DNA of 60,339 nucleotides from Vulcanimicrobiota bacterium (GTDB lineage Bacteria; Vulcanimicrobiota; Vulcanimicrobiia; Vulcanimicrobiales; Vulcanimicrobiaceae), in contig DAHUZB010000002.1 of the NCBI GenBank assembly GCA_027306785.1, positions 1 to 60,339 of the forward strand, written 5' to 3'. The position numbers were made by a program, and so were the translations under genes. Shown piece by piece: positions 22,189-29,929 of this stretch (position 1 is its first letter; every line of letters begins with the position of its first letter). The notes under the pieces were generated by a model. It saw only the letters and a program-made list of their open reading frames with translations, was not told the origin of the DNA and ran no database searches.

Positions 22189-22992
22189 ATGAAGAAACGT
22201 CTTATCTCGTTCCTCGTCGCGGCGGTCGCGGCGGTCGCGTTCGTCGCGCCGTCGGCTATCGCAGCGGATCTCACCGACGTCGGATACATCGACCAGGCGC
22301 AGCTCGCGAGCCTGCCGGTCTTCCAGAGCGCGAACGCGCAGCTGGCGCAGTACCAGGCGCAGATGCAGCAACGGTACAGCGGCCTGGTCAAGAACGCGAA
22401 GACCGCTGCCGACAAGCAGCGCTTGGTCATGCAGTACCAGCAGGCGATGTCCGACAAGCAGCGCGAGGTGATCGGCCCGATCTACGCGCGCACGCAGATG
22501 GCGATCGCCAACGTCGCCGACGCGAAGAAGCTCTCGATCGTCGTCGATAAGCGGATCGTCGTCTACGGCGGTCAGGACATCACCAAGGATGTGATCTCGC
22601 TCGTCACGAGCCCGAAGGCGATCGCGCCGCCCTCCGCCACACCGCCCACGTCGGAGATCGGCTTCGTCGATCAGTCGGCGCTCGACGACGCGCAGAAGGT
22701 CAAAGACGCGGCGACCCAGCTCCAGCAGTATCAGCAGAGCGAACAGAAGATCTACGCCGACAAGCTCAAGAGTGCGAAGACCGACGTCGACAAGCAGCAG
22801 ATCATCGCCGATTTCAACAAGACGATGCAGGACAAGAAAGACGCGCTGCTCACGCCGCTCATCAATCAAACGAAGGCCGTGACCGCCACGATTGCCAAGT
22901 CGAAGAACCTGTTGCTCGTGGTCGACCGCGCCGACGTCGTCTACGGAGGCACGGACATCACCCAAGATGTCCAGAATGCGCTCAGCAAGTAA
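22189..22992 (+). CDS. Periplasmic chaperone with two tandem OmpH/Skp modules
   Basis: 267 residues with a cleavable signal (about 1-25, AIAADL). Two similar OmpH/Skp modules follow. The first starts DVGYIDQAQL and ends VVYGGQDITKDVISLV; the second starts EIGFVDQSALDD and ends VVYGGTDITQDVQNAL. Each has a helical, Gln/Lys-rich coiled coil between a beta start and end. Skp holds unfolded outer-membrane proteins on the way to BamA, and classic Skp has one module and trimerises. AAGGA precedes the ATG. A fused duplication suggests altered oligomer geometry. Confidence 0.85.
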   Translation: MKKRLISFLVAAVAAVAFVAPSAIAADLTDVGYIDQAQLASLPVFQSANAQLAQYQAQMQQRYSGLVKNAKTAADKQRLVMQYQQAMSDKQREVIGPIYARTQMAIANVADAKKLSIVVDKRIVVYGGQDITKDVISLVTSPKAIAPPSATPPTSEIGFVDQSALDDAQKVKDAATQLQQYQQSEQKIYADKLKSAKTDVDKQQIIADFNKTMQDKKDALLTPLINQTKAVTATIAKSKNLLLVVDRADVVYGGTDITQDVQNALSK

Positions 22993-24265
22993 GGCGGTCT
23001 TCATGACGCTCGCGTGCGCGGTCGCTCTCGGCGGCTGCGCGCGCGTCGACGTTCATGCGCCGAACGTGCGCGGCATCGCGTACATTCGCATGGACGACGT
23101 CATGAAGCATCACCCGCTCTATCCGCAGCTCAAGCAGCTCGAAGAGTCCATCGCCGCGATCAACCTCGAGGCGACGCTTCCGCACGCCCCGCTCTCGCCC
23201 GCCGAGATCGCCGCGCAAACGAAGGATCTCAACGCGCAGTTCAAAGCGGCGGAGGACCGGACGAGCAAGACGATCGCCGATCTGCGACAGAGCTACGCGC
23301 AGAAAGAGCACGACGCGGATGTCGCGGCGGCCAAAGCGGCCGGCGTGGACCCCGCCGCGATCGGAATCGGCGCGGCGATGACGGCGCAGTCGCAGGCGCA
23401 GGCGCAAGCCGCCGCGCAGGCGGCCGCCAAAGATTATCTCGCCTATCAGCAGAGCGTCGTCGCTCAGGATACGGCCGCGCAGAACGCGATCGCCAAGCAG
23501 CTTTCGCTGCAGGCGGAGCAAAAGTTGCGCGCGCGCGCCGAGCAATACCAGCAGGACGAGAACGACCTCTCGCTGCGGCTCGCGCAGCAGGATGCCGCGC
23601 AGCGGCTCTCGCTCAAGATGAAGCTGAACAACCTCGCGCTCGATCCGTCGTCGCGCAAATCGGTGCAGAGCCGCCTTTCGGCCATCGATAAGAAAGAAGC
23701 GGATCAGGTGAACGCGATGCGCGCCCGGCACCGCGCCGCGCTGCAAGCCTATCAGGCGCAGGTAACCAAAGAGACGAACGCCGAGATTCAAAAGCAGACG
23801 GCGGCGATTCGCAGCGAGAGCGCGGCTAAGTTGAACGCGCGCCGCGAGCAGGTCGGTTCGCAGTTGCGCAGTCTCGGTGCCCCGCCCGTACCGTCGCGCA
23901 ACATTCCGCCGGATCTCGCCGCTCAGCTCGGCAAGATCCACCAGCAGATCGCCGCGCAATTTCAGACCGACGCGCAGAAGGCGATCTCCGAGTTCAACGC
24001 GACCCGCGATGATCTCAACCGCCAATTCCAAGCGCTCCACGGAGCCGACGTCGGTGCGACCGGCGCCGCCGCGCAAGAACTGACCGATTTGCAGAAGCGT
24101 CACGACCAACTGCAAACGCAGATGCAGACCCAGATCCACGACGAAGCCGTGCGCATCGCCGGGGGTATGGGCTTTACCGTTGTGTTGGACAACGTCCAAG
24201 CCGCCCCCGGCGGTTACGACCTGACCAACGATCTCATCCACGACGTCGAAAGTCTACACGAGTGA
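22976..24265 (+). CDS. Large coiled-coil OmpH/Skp-like lipoprotein
   Basis: About 429 residues from ATG 22976 (MRSASKAVFMTLACAVALGGC), a lipoprotein signal with lipobox ALGGC. ATG 23003 has a better ribosome-binding site (AAGGCGG), but the signal would then lack its charged start. The mature protein begins VRGIAYIRMDDVMKHHPLYP, like the first OmpH strand, and ends VVLDNVQAAPGGYDLTNDLI, like the last. In between lie roughly 300 residues of Ala/Gln-rich coiled coil. It overlaps the gene before by 17 bp and the one after by 4 bp. It is probably a long-tentacle Skp paralogue anchored in a membrane. Confidence 0.75.
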   Translation: MRSASKAVFMTLACAVALGGCARVDVHAPNVRGIAYIRMDDVMKHHPLYPQLKQLEESIAAINLEATLPHAPLSPAEIAAQTKDLNAQFKAAEDRTSKTIADLRQSYAQKEHDADVAAAKAAGVDPAAIGIGAAMTAQSQAQAQAAAQAAAKDYLAYQQSVVAQDTAAQNAIAKQLSLQAEQKLRARAEQYQQDENDLSLRLAQQDAAQRLSLKMKLNNLALDPSSRKSVQSRLSAIDKKEADQVNAMRARHRAALQAYQAQVTKETNAEIQKQTAAIRSESAAKLNARREQVGSQLRSLGAPPVPSRNIPPDLAAQLGKIHQQIAAQFQTDAQKAISEFNATRDDLNRQFQALHGADVGATGAAAQELTDLQKRHDQLQTQMQTQIHDEAVRIAGGMGFTVVLDNVQAAPGGYDLTNDLIHDVESLHE

Positions 24266-24663
24266 AAAAACAGCTACTGATCGCCACCCTCGCAGCCGCG
24301 GTTCTCGCGGGCTGCGCGAACTCGAGCCCCATCGGCCTGGTCGACGTGAATCGCATCGTCACCAACTGGCCGCTCTATCAGCAGTACCAGCAGCAGCTTC
24401 TGATCGATCAGCAAACGATCGCGCAGAGCAAGAGCTCGCAGGCTTCCAAGGCGCAGCAAGAGCTGAAGCTCGAGAAGAAGTACGCCGGGATCACGCAGCA
24501 GTTGACGGAGCAGATCCGCACGGCTGCGAGCAAGGTCGCGGCTTCGAAGAATCTCAAGCTCGTCGTCACCAAGGAAGGCGTGGGCTACGGCGGCGTGGAC
24601 ATCACGCCCGACGTCGAGAAGCTGATGAACATCAGCGAAAAGGCGACGCCGTCGCCGAAGTAG
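24262..24663 (+). CDS. Small OmpH/Skp-like lipoprotein
   Basis: 133 residues from GTG 24262 (GTGA overlap with the upstream stop). Signal KKQLLIATLAAAVLAGC has lipobox LAGC. The mature part is one OmpH module: IGLVDVNRIVTNWPLYQQYQ, a Gln/Lys coiled coil, and a closing VGYGGVDITPDVEKLM that matches both modules of the gene at 22189. lpxD starts 5 bases after its stop. It is most likely an Skp-type chaperone tethered by lipid. Confidence 0.8.
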   Translation: MKKQLLIATLAAAVLAGCANSSPIGLVDVNRIVTNWPLYQQYQQQLLIDQQTIAQSKSSQASKAQQELKLEKKYAGITQQLTEQIRTAASKVAASKNLKLVVTKEGVGYGGVDITPDVEKLMNISEKATPSPK

Positions 24664-24667
24664 CGCG

Positions 24668-25693
24668 ATGCTCGGAACGCTTGCGGAGATCCAGGCGCGT
24701 CTCGGCGGTCGACTGATCGGCGACGGTGCCGCGCGCGTCGAGCGCGTCGGCGCAATCGACGAGGCGGGCCCCGACGCTCTCACCTTCGCAACCGATGAAA
24801 GCTACCTCGCCGCCGCGCTCGCGGGAGCGGCGGGCGCGGTGCTCGTCGACGCGAGCGTGCCGTTGCCCGAGGCGCCGTCCAAGCCGCTCTTGGTGGTGGA
24901 GAATGCGCGCGCGGCGCTCGCCGCGTTGCTCGCATCGCTCAAGCCGCCGCGTCCGCGCGGACCGTTTCGCCACCCGAGTGCCGTCGTAGAAGACGGCGCG
25001 GAGATCGGCGACGACGTCTACCTCGGCGCGCACTGCGTCGTATCGGCGGGCGCACGTATCGCGCGCGGCTGCACGATCGGCGCGGGCGCCTACGTGGGCG
25101 CGCAGGCCGAGATCGGCGAGGAGACGTGGCTGCATCCGCACGCGACGGTGCACGAGCACTGCGTCGTCGGCAAGCGCGTCGTGCTGCACTCCGGGAGCGT
25201 GATCGGCAGCGAGGGGTTCGGCTGGGCCTTCATCGAGGGGCGCTTGGAGCGGATCCCGCAGGTCGGGAACGTGGTGCTCGGCGATGACGTGGAGATCGGC
25301 GCGAACAGCTGCATCGATCGCGCGCAGACCGGCAGCACCACGATCGGGCAGGGCACGAAGATCGACAACTTGGTGCAGATCGGACACAATTGCCGCATCG
25401 GCAAGCACTGCGCGATCGCCGCGCAGACCGGTATGGCCGGTTCGACCAGCGTCGGCGACTACGTGAAGATCGCGGGTCAGGTCGGAACCCGCGGACACAT
25501 GCACATCGGCTCGCGCGCGACCGTGGCCGGGCAATCCGGCGTCTGGGGCGATGTACCCGAGGGCGCGATGATCTCCGGAAATCCGGCGCGCGATCACCGC
25601 GAGACGCTGCGTACGGAGGTCATGCTCCGAAAACTGCCTAAGGTCATCGCTCGTGTTGACGCCTTGGAGCGCGAGCGGAACGCGCAGTCGTAA
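24668..25693 (+). CDS. lpxD: UDP-3-O-acylglucosamine N-acyltransferase LpxD
   Basis: 341 residues. It transfers a hydroxyacyl chain from acyl carrier protein to UDP-3-O-acylglucosamine, the third lipid A step. The N-terminal nucleotide-binding domain (AIDEAGPDALTFATDESYL) is followed by left-handed beta-helix hexapeptide repeats (IGDDVYLGAHCVVSAGARI and onwards). The catalytic His lies in VQIGHNCRIGKHC, and a helical tail ends it. It sits between the Skp-like genes and lpxC, as in many diderms. Confidence 0.95.
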   Translation: MLGTLAEIQARLGGRLIGDGAARVERVGAIDEAGPDALTFATDESYLAAALAGAAGAVLVDASVPLPEAPSKPLLVVENARAALAALLASLKPPRPRGPFRHPSAVVEDGAEIGDDVYLGAHCVVSAGARIARGCTIGAGAYVGAQAEIGEETWLHPHATVHEHCVVGKRVVLHSGSVIGSEGFGWAFIEGRLERIPQVGNVVLGDDVEIGANSCIDRAQTGSTTIGQGTKIDNLVQIGHNCRIGKHCAIAAQTGMAGSTSVGDYVKIAGQVGTRGHMHIGSRATVAGQSGVWGDVPEGAMISGNPARDHRETLRTEVMLRKLPKVIARVDALERERNAQS

Positions 25694-25702
25694 CCCGCGC
25701 GC

Positions 25703-26509
25703 ATGAACTCCGCCACACTGCGCGCACCCCTTCGATTCGAGGGCGTCGGCCTGCACACCGGCGCCGACGTCGTCATGGAGCTTCGCCCCGCCGATCCCGG
25801 CACCGGCTATCTCTTCGATCTCGACGGCGTGCGCGTTCCCGCGCTCGCCGAATTTGCGCAGGAGTCGCCGCTCGCGACGGTCCTCGCGCGCGACGGGAAG
25901 AGCGTCACCACGATCGAGCATGTGCTCTCCGCTCTGCTCGCGATGGGCGTGAGCGACGTGCTGATCGCGCTCGACGGTCCCGAGGCGCCGATCCTCGACG
26001 GCAGCGCGCGCCCCTACGCCGATGCGATCGCGTCGACGGGGCTACGCGAATCCACGCAGCCGCGCGCGGTCTATACGCTCGAGACGGCGTTCGAACTACG
26101 TGACGGTGACCGGGCGGTGGTGGTACTGCCCTCGGATGCGTTTCGCGTGCGCTTCGTGGGCGACTACGCGGCGCCGATCGGCACGCACTACGTCGATGTC
26201 GCGGTCGATCCGCAGCGCTACCGCACGGAGATCGCGTCGGCGCGCACGTTCACGTTTTTGCGCGACGTCGAGGCGATGCGCGCGCGCGGACTCGCGCGCG
26301 GAGGAAGTTTGGACAACGCGCTCGTCTACGACGAAGACGGGCCGATGCAACCGCTGCAATGGCCGAACGAGGTCGTGCGGCACAAAGTGCTCGATCTGAT
26401 CGGAGACCTCGCGCTCGTCGGCGCCTATCCGCGCTGCGAGGTGATCGCGATCAAGAGCGGGCATGCCCTGCATACGCGCGTCGCGCGTGAATTGAGGAAA
26501 CGTGGCTGA
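25703..26509 (+). CDS. lpxC: UDP-3-O-acyl-N-acetylglucosamine deacetylase LpxC
   Basis: 268 residues. It is the committed zinc amidase of lipid A synthesis. Motifs are FEGVGLHTG, the zinc His in TTIEHVLSAL (residue 73), the substrate loop DGPEAPILDGSA, the zinc HxxxD as RHKVLDLIGDLAL, and the catalytic SGHALHT near 250. The fabZ start overlaps its end by 8 bp; in some lineages the two genes are fused. The N-terminal start at ATG 25703 has no strong Shine-Dalgarno. Confidence 0.95.
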   Translation: MNSATLRAPLRFEGVGLHTGADVVMELRPADPGTGYLFDLDGVRVPALAEFAQESPLATVLARDGKSVTTIEHVLSALLAMGVSDVLIALDGPEAPILDGSARPYADAIASTGLRESTQPRAVYTLETAFELRDGDRAVVVLPSDAFRVRFVGDYAAPIGTHYVDVAVDPQRYRTEIASARTFTFLRDVEAMRARGLARGGSLDNALVYDEDGPMQPLQWPNEVVRHKVLDLIGDLALVGAYPRCEVIAIKSGHALHTRVARELRKRG

Positions 26510-26975
26510 ACTCGACATCCGGCAGATCATGGAGATTCTGCCGCATCGTTATCCGCTGCTCTTGGTCGATCGGATCGTGGAGCTCGAACCCGGCGTGCGC
26601 GCGCTCGGCTACAAGAACATCACCTTCAACGAGCCGGTCTTCACCGGGCATTTTCCCGGCAATCCGCTCTTTCCGGGCGTGTACATGATCGAGGCGATGG
26701 CGCAGCTCGGCGGCGCGGTCGTGCTCGAGCCCGGTGAGTTCTCGCGCAAGACGCCGTACCTCGCGGGCATCGACAAAGCGAAGTTTCGCCGCCCGGTCGT
26801 TCCCGGCGATCGCTTGATGATGGAGGTTCGCCTCGTCAAACACAAGCGCAACATCGGCTGGGTCGTCGCCGAAGCGAACGTGGACGGTCAGCTCGCGTGT
26901 TCGGCGGAGCTGATGTTCTCGATCGCGTCCGACCCCCGCAGCTTCACCCTCGACGCCACGGTCTTGCACGCCTGA
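26502..26975 (+). CDS. fabZ: 3-hydroxyacyl-ACP dehydratase FabZ
   Basis: 157 residues from GTG 26502 with GAGGAAA just upstream. A hot-dog-fold dehydratase: IMEILPHRYPLLLVDRI at the start, then the catalytic stretch FTGHFPGNPLFPG with the active-site His, followed by YMIEAMAQLGG with the acidic partner. It makes trans-2-enoyl-ACP for fatty acid synthesis and shares the hydroxyacyl-ACP pool with LpxA/LpxD. The stop originally overlapped an ATG now separated from lpxA by an insertion (see 26975-27106). Confidence 0.95.
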   Translation: MAELDIRQIMEILPHRYPLLLVDRIVELEPGVRALGYKNITFNEPVFTGHFPGNPLFPGVYMIEAMAQLGGAVVLEPGEFSRKTPYLAGIDKAKFRRPVVPGDRLMMEVRLVKHKRNIGWVVAEANVDGQLACSAELMFSIASDPRSFTLDATVLHA

Positions 26976-27106
26976 TGATCCATTCAATGCCCCAATGTGC
27001 TCCGCACACCGGGGACCCCGTTCTTCATAACGGCACTCCGTGCTTCGCACTGCGCGCCCCCCACGTCGTGGGGCCCCCGGAGTTCATGCATCTATGATCC
27101 ATTCAA
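26975..27106. repeat. 106-bp insertion flanked by 13-bp direct copies of the lpxA start
   Basis: ATGATCCATTCAA occurs at 26975-26987, overlapping the fabZ stop as TGATG, and again at 27094-27106 as the real lpxA start. The 106 bases between them are rich in short inverted repeats, such as CCCCACGTCGTGGGGC near 27058-27073. The first copy opens a 40-codon frame that ends at the TGA overlapping the second ATG. This looks like a small mobile or REP-like element with a target duplication that rebuilt the lpxA start. Confidence 0.75.
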
Positions 27107-27861
27107 CTGCGATCGTTCATCCGAATGCGAAGATTGCTCGGGGGGTGGAGATCGGGCCGTACTGTATCGTCGGCGAGAACGTCTCCATCGGCACCGGGAC
27201 GGTGCTCCAGTCGCACGTCGTCGTGAACGGCTGGACCGAGATCGGCGAGGAGTGCAACATCTATCCGTTCGCCACGATCGGTGCCGCATCGCAGGATCGC
27301 AAGTATCACGGCGAGCGAGCGTACACCAAGATCGGCAACCGCACGACGCTGCGCGAGTACTGCTCGATCCAGCGTGCGACCGGCGAAGACGAAGTGACCG
27401 CCGTCGGCGACGATTGTCTCCTGCTCGCCTACACGCACATCGCGCACAACTGCGTGCTGGGCAATCACGTCACGATGAGCAATCTCGCGCAGCTCGCGGG
27501 CCACGTGATCGTCGACGATTTCGTGACGATCGGCGGTCAGGCGGGCGTGCACCAGTTCGTGCGGATCGGCCGCTACGCGATGATCGGCGGCGCGAGCAAG
27601 ATCACCAAAGACGTGCCCCCGTTCTTCCTGTTCGAAGGCAACCCCGCCGAGCCGTACGGTCTCAACTCGGTCGGCTTGCGCCGTGCCGGATTCTCCGTCG
27701 ACGAGCGCAACGAGATCAAGAAGTTCTACAAGATCCTCTACAACCCGAAAATGAACGTCTCGCAGGCGGTCGAAGCGATGAAAGCCGAGGCCGTGAGCGA
27801 TCCCGGTCGCGAGATCATCGCCTTCCTCGAAGCTCCGTCGCAGCGCGGCGTCTTGAAGTAA
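27094..27861 (+). CDS. lpxA: UDP-N-acetylglucosamine acyltransferase LpxA
   Basis: 255 residues from ATG 27094. The first lipid A enzyme, adding a 3-hydroxyacyl chain to UDP-GlcNAc. It has hexapeptide repeats from the start (IHSTAIVHPNAKIARGVEIG), the catalytic region LAYTHIAHNCVLGNH with the active-site His, GGQAGVHQFVRIGRYAMIGG, and FFLFEGNPAEPYGLNSVGLRR. A helical C-terminus follows. The upstream 13-bp duplication means a translated decoy start precedes it. Confidence 0.95.
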   Translation: MIHSTAIVHPNAKIARGVEIGPYCIVGENVSIGTGTVLQSHVVVNGWTEIGEECNIYPFATIGAASQDRKYHGERAYTKIGNRTTLREYCSIQRATGEDEVTAVGDDCLLLAYTHIAHNCVLGNHVTMSNLAQLAGHVIVDDFVTIGGQAGVHQFVRIGRYAMIGGASKITKDVPPFFLFEGNPAEPYGLNSVGLRRAGFSVDERNEIKKFYKILYNPKMNVSQAVEAMKAEAVSDPGREIIAFLEAPSQRGVLK

Positions 27862-27863
27862 TG

Positions 27864-27886
27864 CTTCGACAAGCTCAGCATGACAC
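27864..27886 (-). repeat. Dispersed repeat copy, reverse orientation, after lpxA
   Basis: CTTCGACAAGCTCAG-CA-TGACAC is the reverse complement of the GTGTCACCCTGAGCTTGTCGAAG unit with two substitutions (CA for GG). It starts two bases after the lpxA stop and faces the forward copy at 28053-28077, enclosing the tandem array. Confidence 0.85.
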
Positions 27887-27907
27887 AGCGAGGTCCGCAT
27901 GACACGC

Positions 27908-28051
27908 CCTGTCGGCACGGCACGATGTGTCGGCACGGCACGGTGTGTCGGCACGGCACGAAGTGTCGGCGTGGGACGCCGTGTCGGCACGGCACGATGT
28001 GTCGGCACGGCACGGTGTGTCGGCACGGCACGATGTGTCGGCACGGCACGA
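27908..28051. repeat. 18-bp tandem array, eight units, lpxA-lpxB gap
   Basis: Eight 18-bp units of TGTCGGCACGGCACGATG type in direct tandem, without spacers. Variation is mostly in the last bases (GATG, GGTG, GAAG), and the fourth unit is divergent (GGCGTGGGACGC). The dispersed-repeat copies flank it as an inverted pair. One frame would give Cys-Arg-His-Gly-Thr repeats, but nothing supports translation. It is a minisatellite, not a CRISPR array. Confidence 0.9.
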
Positions 28052-28052
28052 A

Positions 28053-28077
28053 GTGTCACCCTGAGCTTGTCGAAGGG
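28053..28077 (+). repeat. Dispersed repeat copy just before lpxB
   Basis: A consensus copy, GTGTCACCCTGAGC followed by TTGTCGAAGGG, ends 8 bases before the lpxB ATG and runs straight into the GAGGAG ribosome-binding site. It could therefore affect lpxB translation. Confidence 0.9.
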
Positions 28078-28085
28078 TGAGGAGT

Positions 28086-29204
28086 ATGCGCTACTTTCTC
28101 TCCACCGGTGAGGCCTCGGGTGAATTGAACGCGGTGCTGCTCGCGCGCGCGATTCGCGCGTACGATCCGCAGGCGCAGTTCGAAGGAATCGGATCCGAGC
28201 GCATGCGCGCGGAGGGCATCAGCCTCTGGCGCGATCATAGCGGGTGGGCGAGCATGGGCCCGCTCGCGGCGATTCCTCGCATCCCGAAGCTGCTCGCGAC
28301 GATGTGGCAGACCGCGCGCCACATCGCACGCACCGCTCCGGATCTCGTGGTGCTGGTCGATTTCGGGGCGTTCAATCTGCGCCTTGCGGGCGAGCTTCGT
28401 CGTAAACTCGGGTACAGCGGACCGGTGATGGATCTCTTTCCTCCCGCGACGTGGCTCGATAGGGAGTCGACGGCGCGCGCGGTCGCGAGCATGACGGTTC
28501 CGGTCACCGCGTTCGCGCATCAGTACGAGTTCTACAAGTCGCTCGATCTGCCGATCATGTTCTTCGGTCATCCGCTCACGTCGCAGTATACGGCGCGTGC
28601 GCCGCGGTCGGCGCCGCCCGCCGACGGCGGCACGATCGCGCTCTTGCCCGGGAGCCGCGCGGGCGAGTTGAAATATCACGTGCCCGCACTCGTCGACGCG
28701 TATCGCCTGCTCAAGGCGCAGCGACCGCAGCTGCGCGGCATCTTCGGTGCGGCCGATCCCGCCGGCGAACGCACGCTCGCGCGCGCGATTCGCCGCGCAC
28801 AACTCGCCGATGCGACGATCGTACGCGGCGTTGCAGCCGCGGTCGCCGACGCCGATGCGGCGTTCGTGGCATCGGGAACGGCGGTCCTCGAAACCACGCT
28901 GCTCGGCGTGCCCGCGGTGGCGCTCTATATCATCGCGCCGATCCTCGTGCGTCACGCACGGCGCGTCTATTCGGGGCGCTTCATCACGCTGCCCAATCTC
29001 GTGCTCGATCGCGAGCTCGTGCCGGAGCTGCTGCAGGACGACGCGAGCCCCGAGCATCTCGCCGCCGCGATGGAGCGCGTGCTGCGCGATCCTTCCGCGC
29101 AGACCGCGGCGTTCGGCGAGATGCGCGCGCGTCTCGGTCCGGAGAACGCGCTCGAAGCGTGCGGCAAATTCGCGGTCGCGCTCGCGCAGGCGGGCGCGCG
29201 CTGA
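28086..29204 (+). CDS. lpxB: Lipid-A-disaccharide synthase LpxB
   Basis: 372 residues from ATG 28086 (GAGGAG just upstream). It joins UDP-diacylglucosamine and lipid X into the lipid A disaccharide. Family motifs are FLSTGEASGELNA, FEGIGSERMRAEG, DFGAFNLRLA, GHPLTSQY, IALLPGSRAGELKYHVPAL and a donor-side region ASGTAVLETTLLGVPAVALY. The stop overlaps the next ATG (TGATG). Confidence 0.94.
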   Translation: MRYFLSTGEASGELNAVLLARAIRAYDPQAQFEGIGSERMRAEGISLWRDHSGWASMGPLAAIPRIPKLLATMWQTARHIARTAPDLVVLVDFGAFNLRLAGELRRKLGYSGPVMDLFPPATWLDRESTARAVASMTVPVTAFAHQYEFYKSLDLPIMFFGHPLTSQYTARAPRSAPPADGGTIALLPGSRAGELKYHVPALVDAYRLLKAQRPQLRGIFGAADPAGERTLARAIRRAQLADATIVRGVAAAVADADAAFVASGTAVLETTLLGVPAVALYIIAPILVRHARRVYSGRFITLPNLVLDRELVPELLQDDASPEHLAAAMERVLRDPSAQTAAFGEMRARLGPENALEACGKFAVALAQAGAR

Positions 29205-29929
29205 TGCGGTTCTACCACACCTCCGATCTGCACGACCATCGCGGCTTCGTGCCGCGTTTGCGCGCGCTACGGGCCGAGCGGCCCGGACTCTATTTCGATT
29301 GCGGCGATTCGCTGCGCGGCAGTCAGACCGTCTATCATCGCAGCGAACCGATCGTCGCCGAACTCGACGAGGCCGACTGCGCGGCCCAGGCGATCGGCAA
29401 TCGCGAATTCCACTACCTGTACCCGCTGCTGCGCGCGCGTGCCGACAAGATGCGGCATCCGCTCGTCTGCACGAATCTGCTCGATACCAAAGGCCGCGAG
29501 CTCCCCTTCGCGCGCTCGCTCGTGCTCGAGCGTGAGGGCACGCGCATCCATGTGCTCGGCCTGCTCATCATGCAGTATCCCGTCGGCAGCGCGTACGAAC
29601 GAATCTTCGGCTGGCGCTTTCTCGATCCGTGGGATGCGATCGCGCCGTACGCCGCCGCGATGCCCGAGGGTGAGATGCTGCTCGTGCTCTCGCACGTCGG
29701 TCTTTCGCTCGATCGGAAACTCGCGCAGCGCGTGCCGCGCATCGATCTGATTCTCGGCGGACACACGCACGACACCCTCTTCGAGCCCGAGGTCGTCGGC
29801 GAGGTGCCGATCGTGCATGCCGGACCGTACGGGCAATACGCGTCGCGCACGGAGCTTACGTACGACGCACGACGCGGCCGTTTCGGCATCGACGACTTCG
29901 CGCTCGTGCCGCTCCTCGGAGCACCGTAG
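29204..29929 (+). CDS. Calcineurin-like metallophosphoesterase, candidate UDP-2,3-diacylglucosamine hydrolase
   Basis: 241 residues. Metal-site motifs are in order: SDLHDH (D8, H10), FDCGDS (D35), GNREFH (N66), LSHVG and LGGHTHD. The GNR where most phosphoesterases have GNH resembles the GNRDF of LpxH. No lpxH, lpxI or lpxG is otherwise visible in this complete-looking lipid A cluster, and the gene is wedged between lpxB and a lpxB-related gene with 0-1 base spacing. The inference is that it hydrolyses UDP-2,3-diacylglucosamine to lipid X. The GDS and early part are also like UshA-type nucleotidases, so the assignment stays tentative. Confidence 0.7.
   Translation: MRFYHTSDLHDHRGFVPRLRALRAERPGLYFDCGDSLRGSQTVYHRSEPIVAELDEADCAAQAIGNREFHYLYPLLRARADKMRHPLVCTNLLDTKGRELPFARSLVLEREGTRIHVLGLLIMQYPVGSAYERIFGWRFLDPWDAIAPYAAAMPEGEMLLVLSHVGLSLDRKLAQRVPRIDLILGGHTHDTLFEPEVVGEVPIVHAGPYGQYASRTELTYDARRGRFGIDDFALVPLLGAP

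Noticed and set aside
19822-23004. A 1060-codon minus-strand frame across bamA and the first Skp-like gene
   Set aside because: It is an antisense artefact of high GC codon usage. The plus-strand genes have clear domain motifs.
27880-28080. An open frame over the 18-bp array giving Cys-Arg-His-Gly-Thr repeats
   Set aside because: It is produced by the tandem repeats and runs into the dispersed repeat copy; no ribosome-binding site or family. It is also not a CRISPR because there are no spacers.
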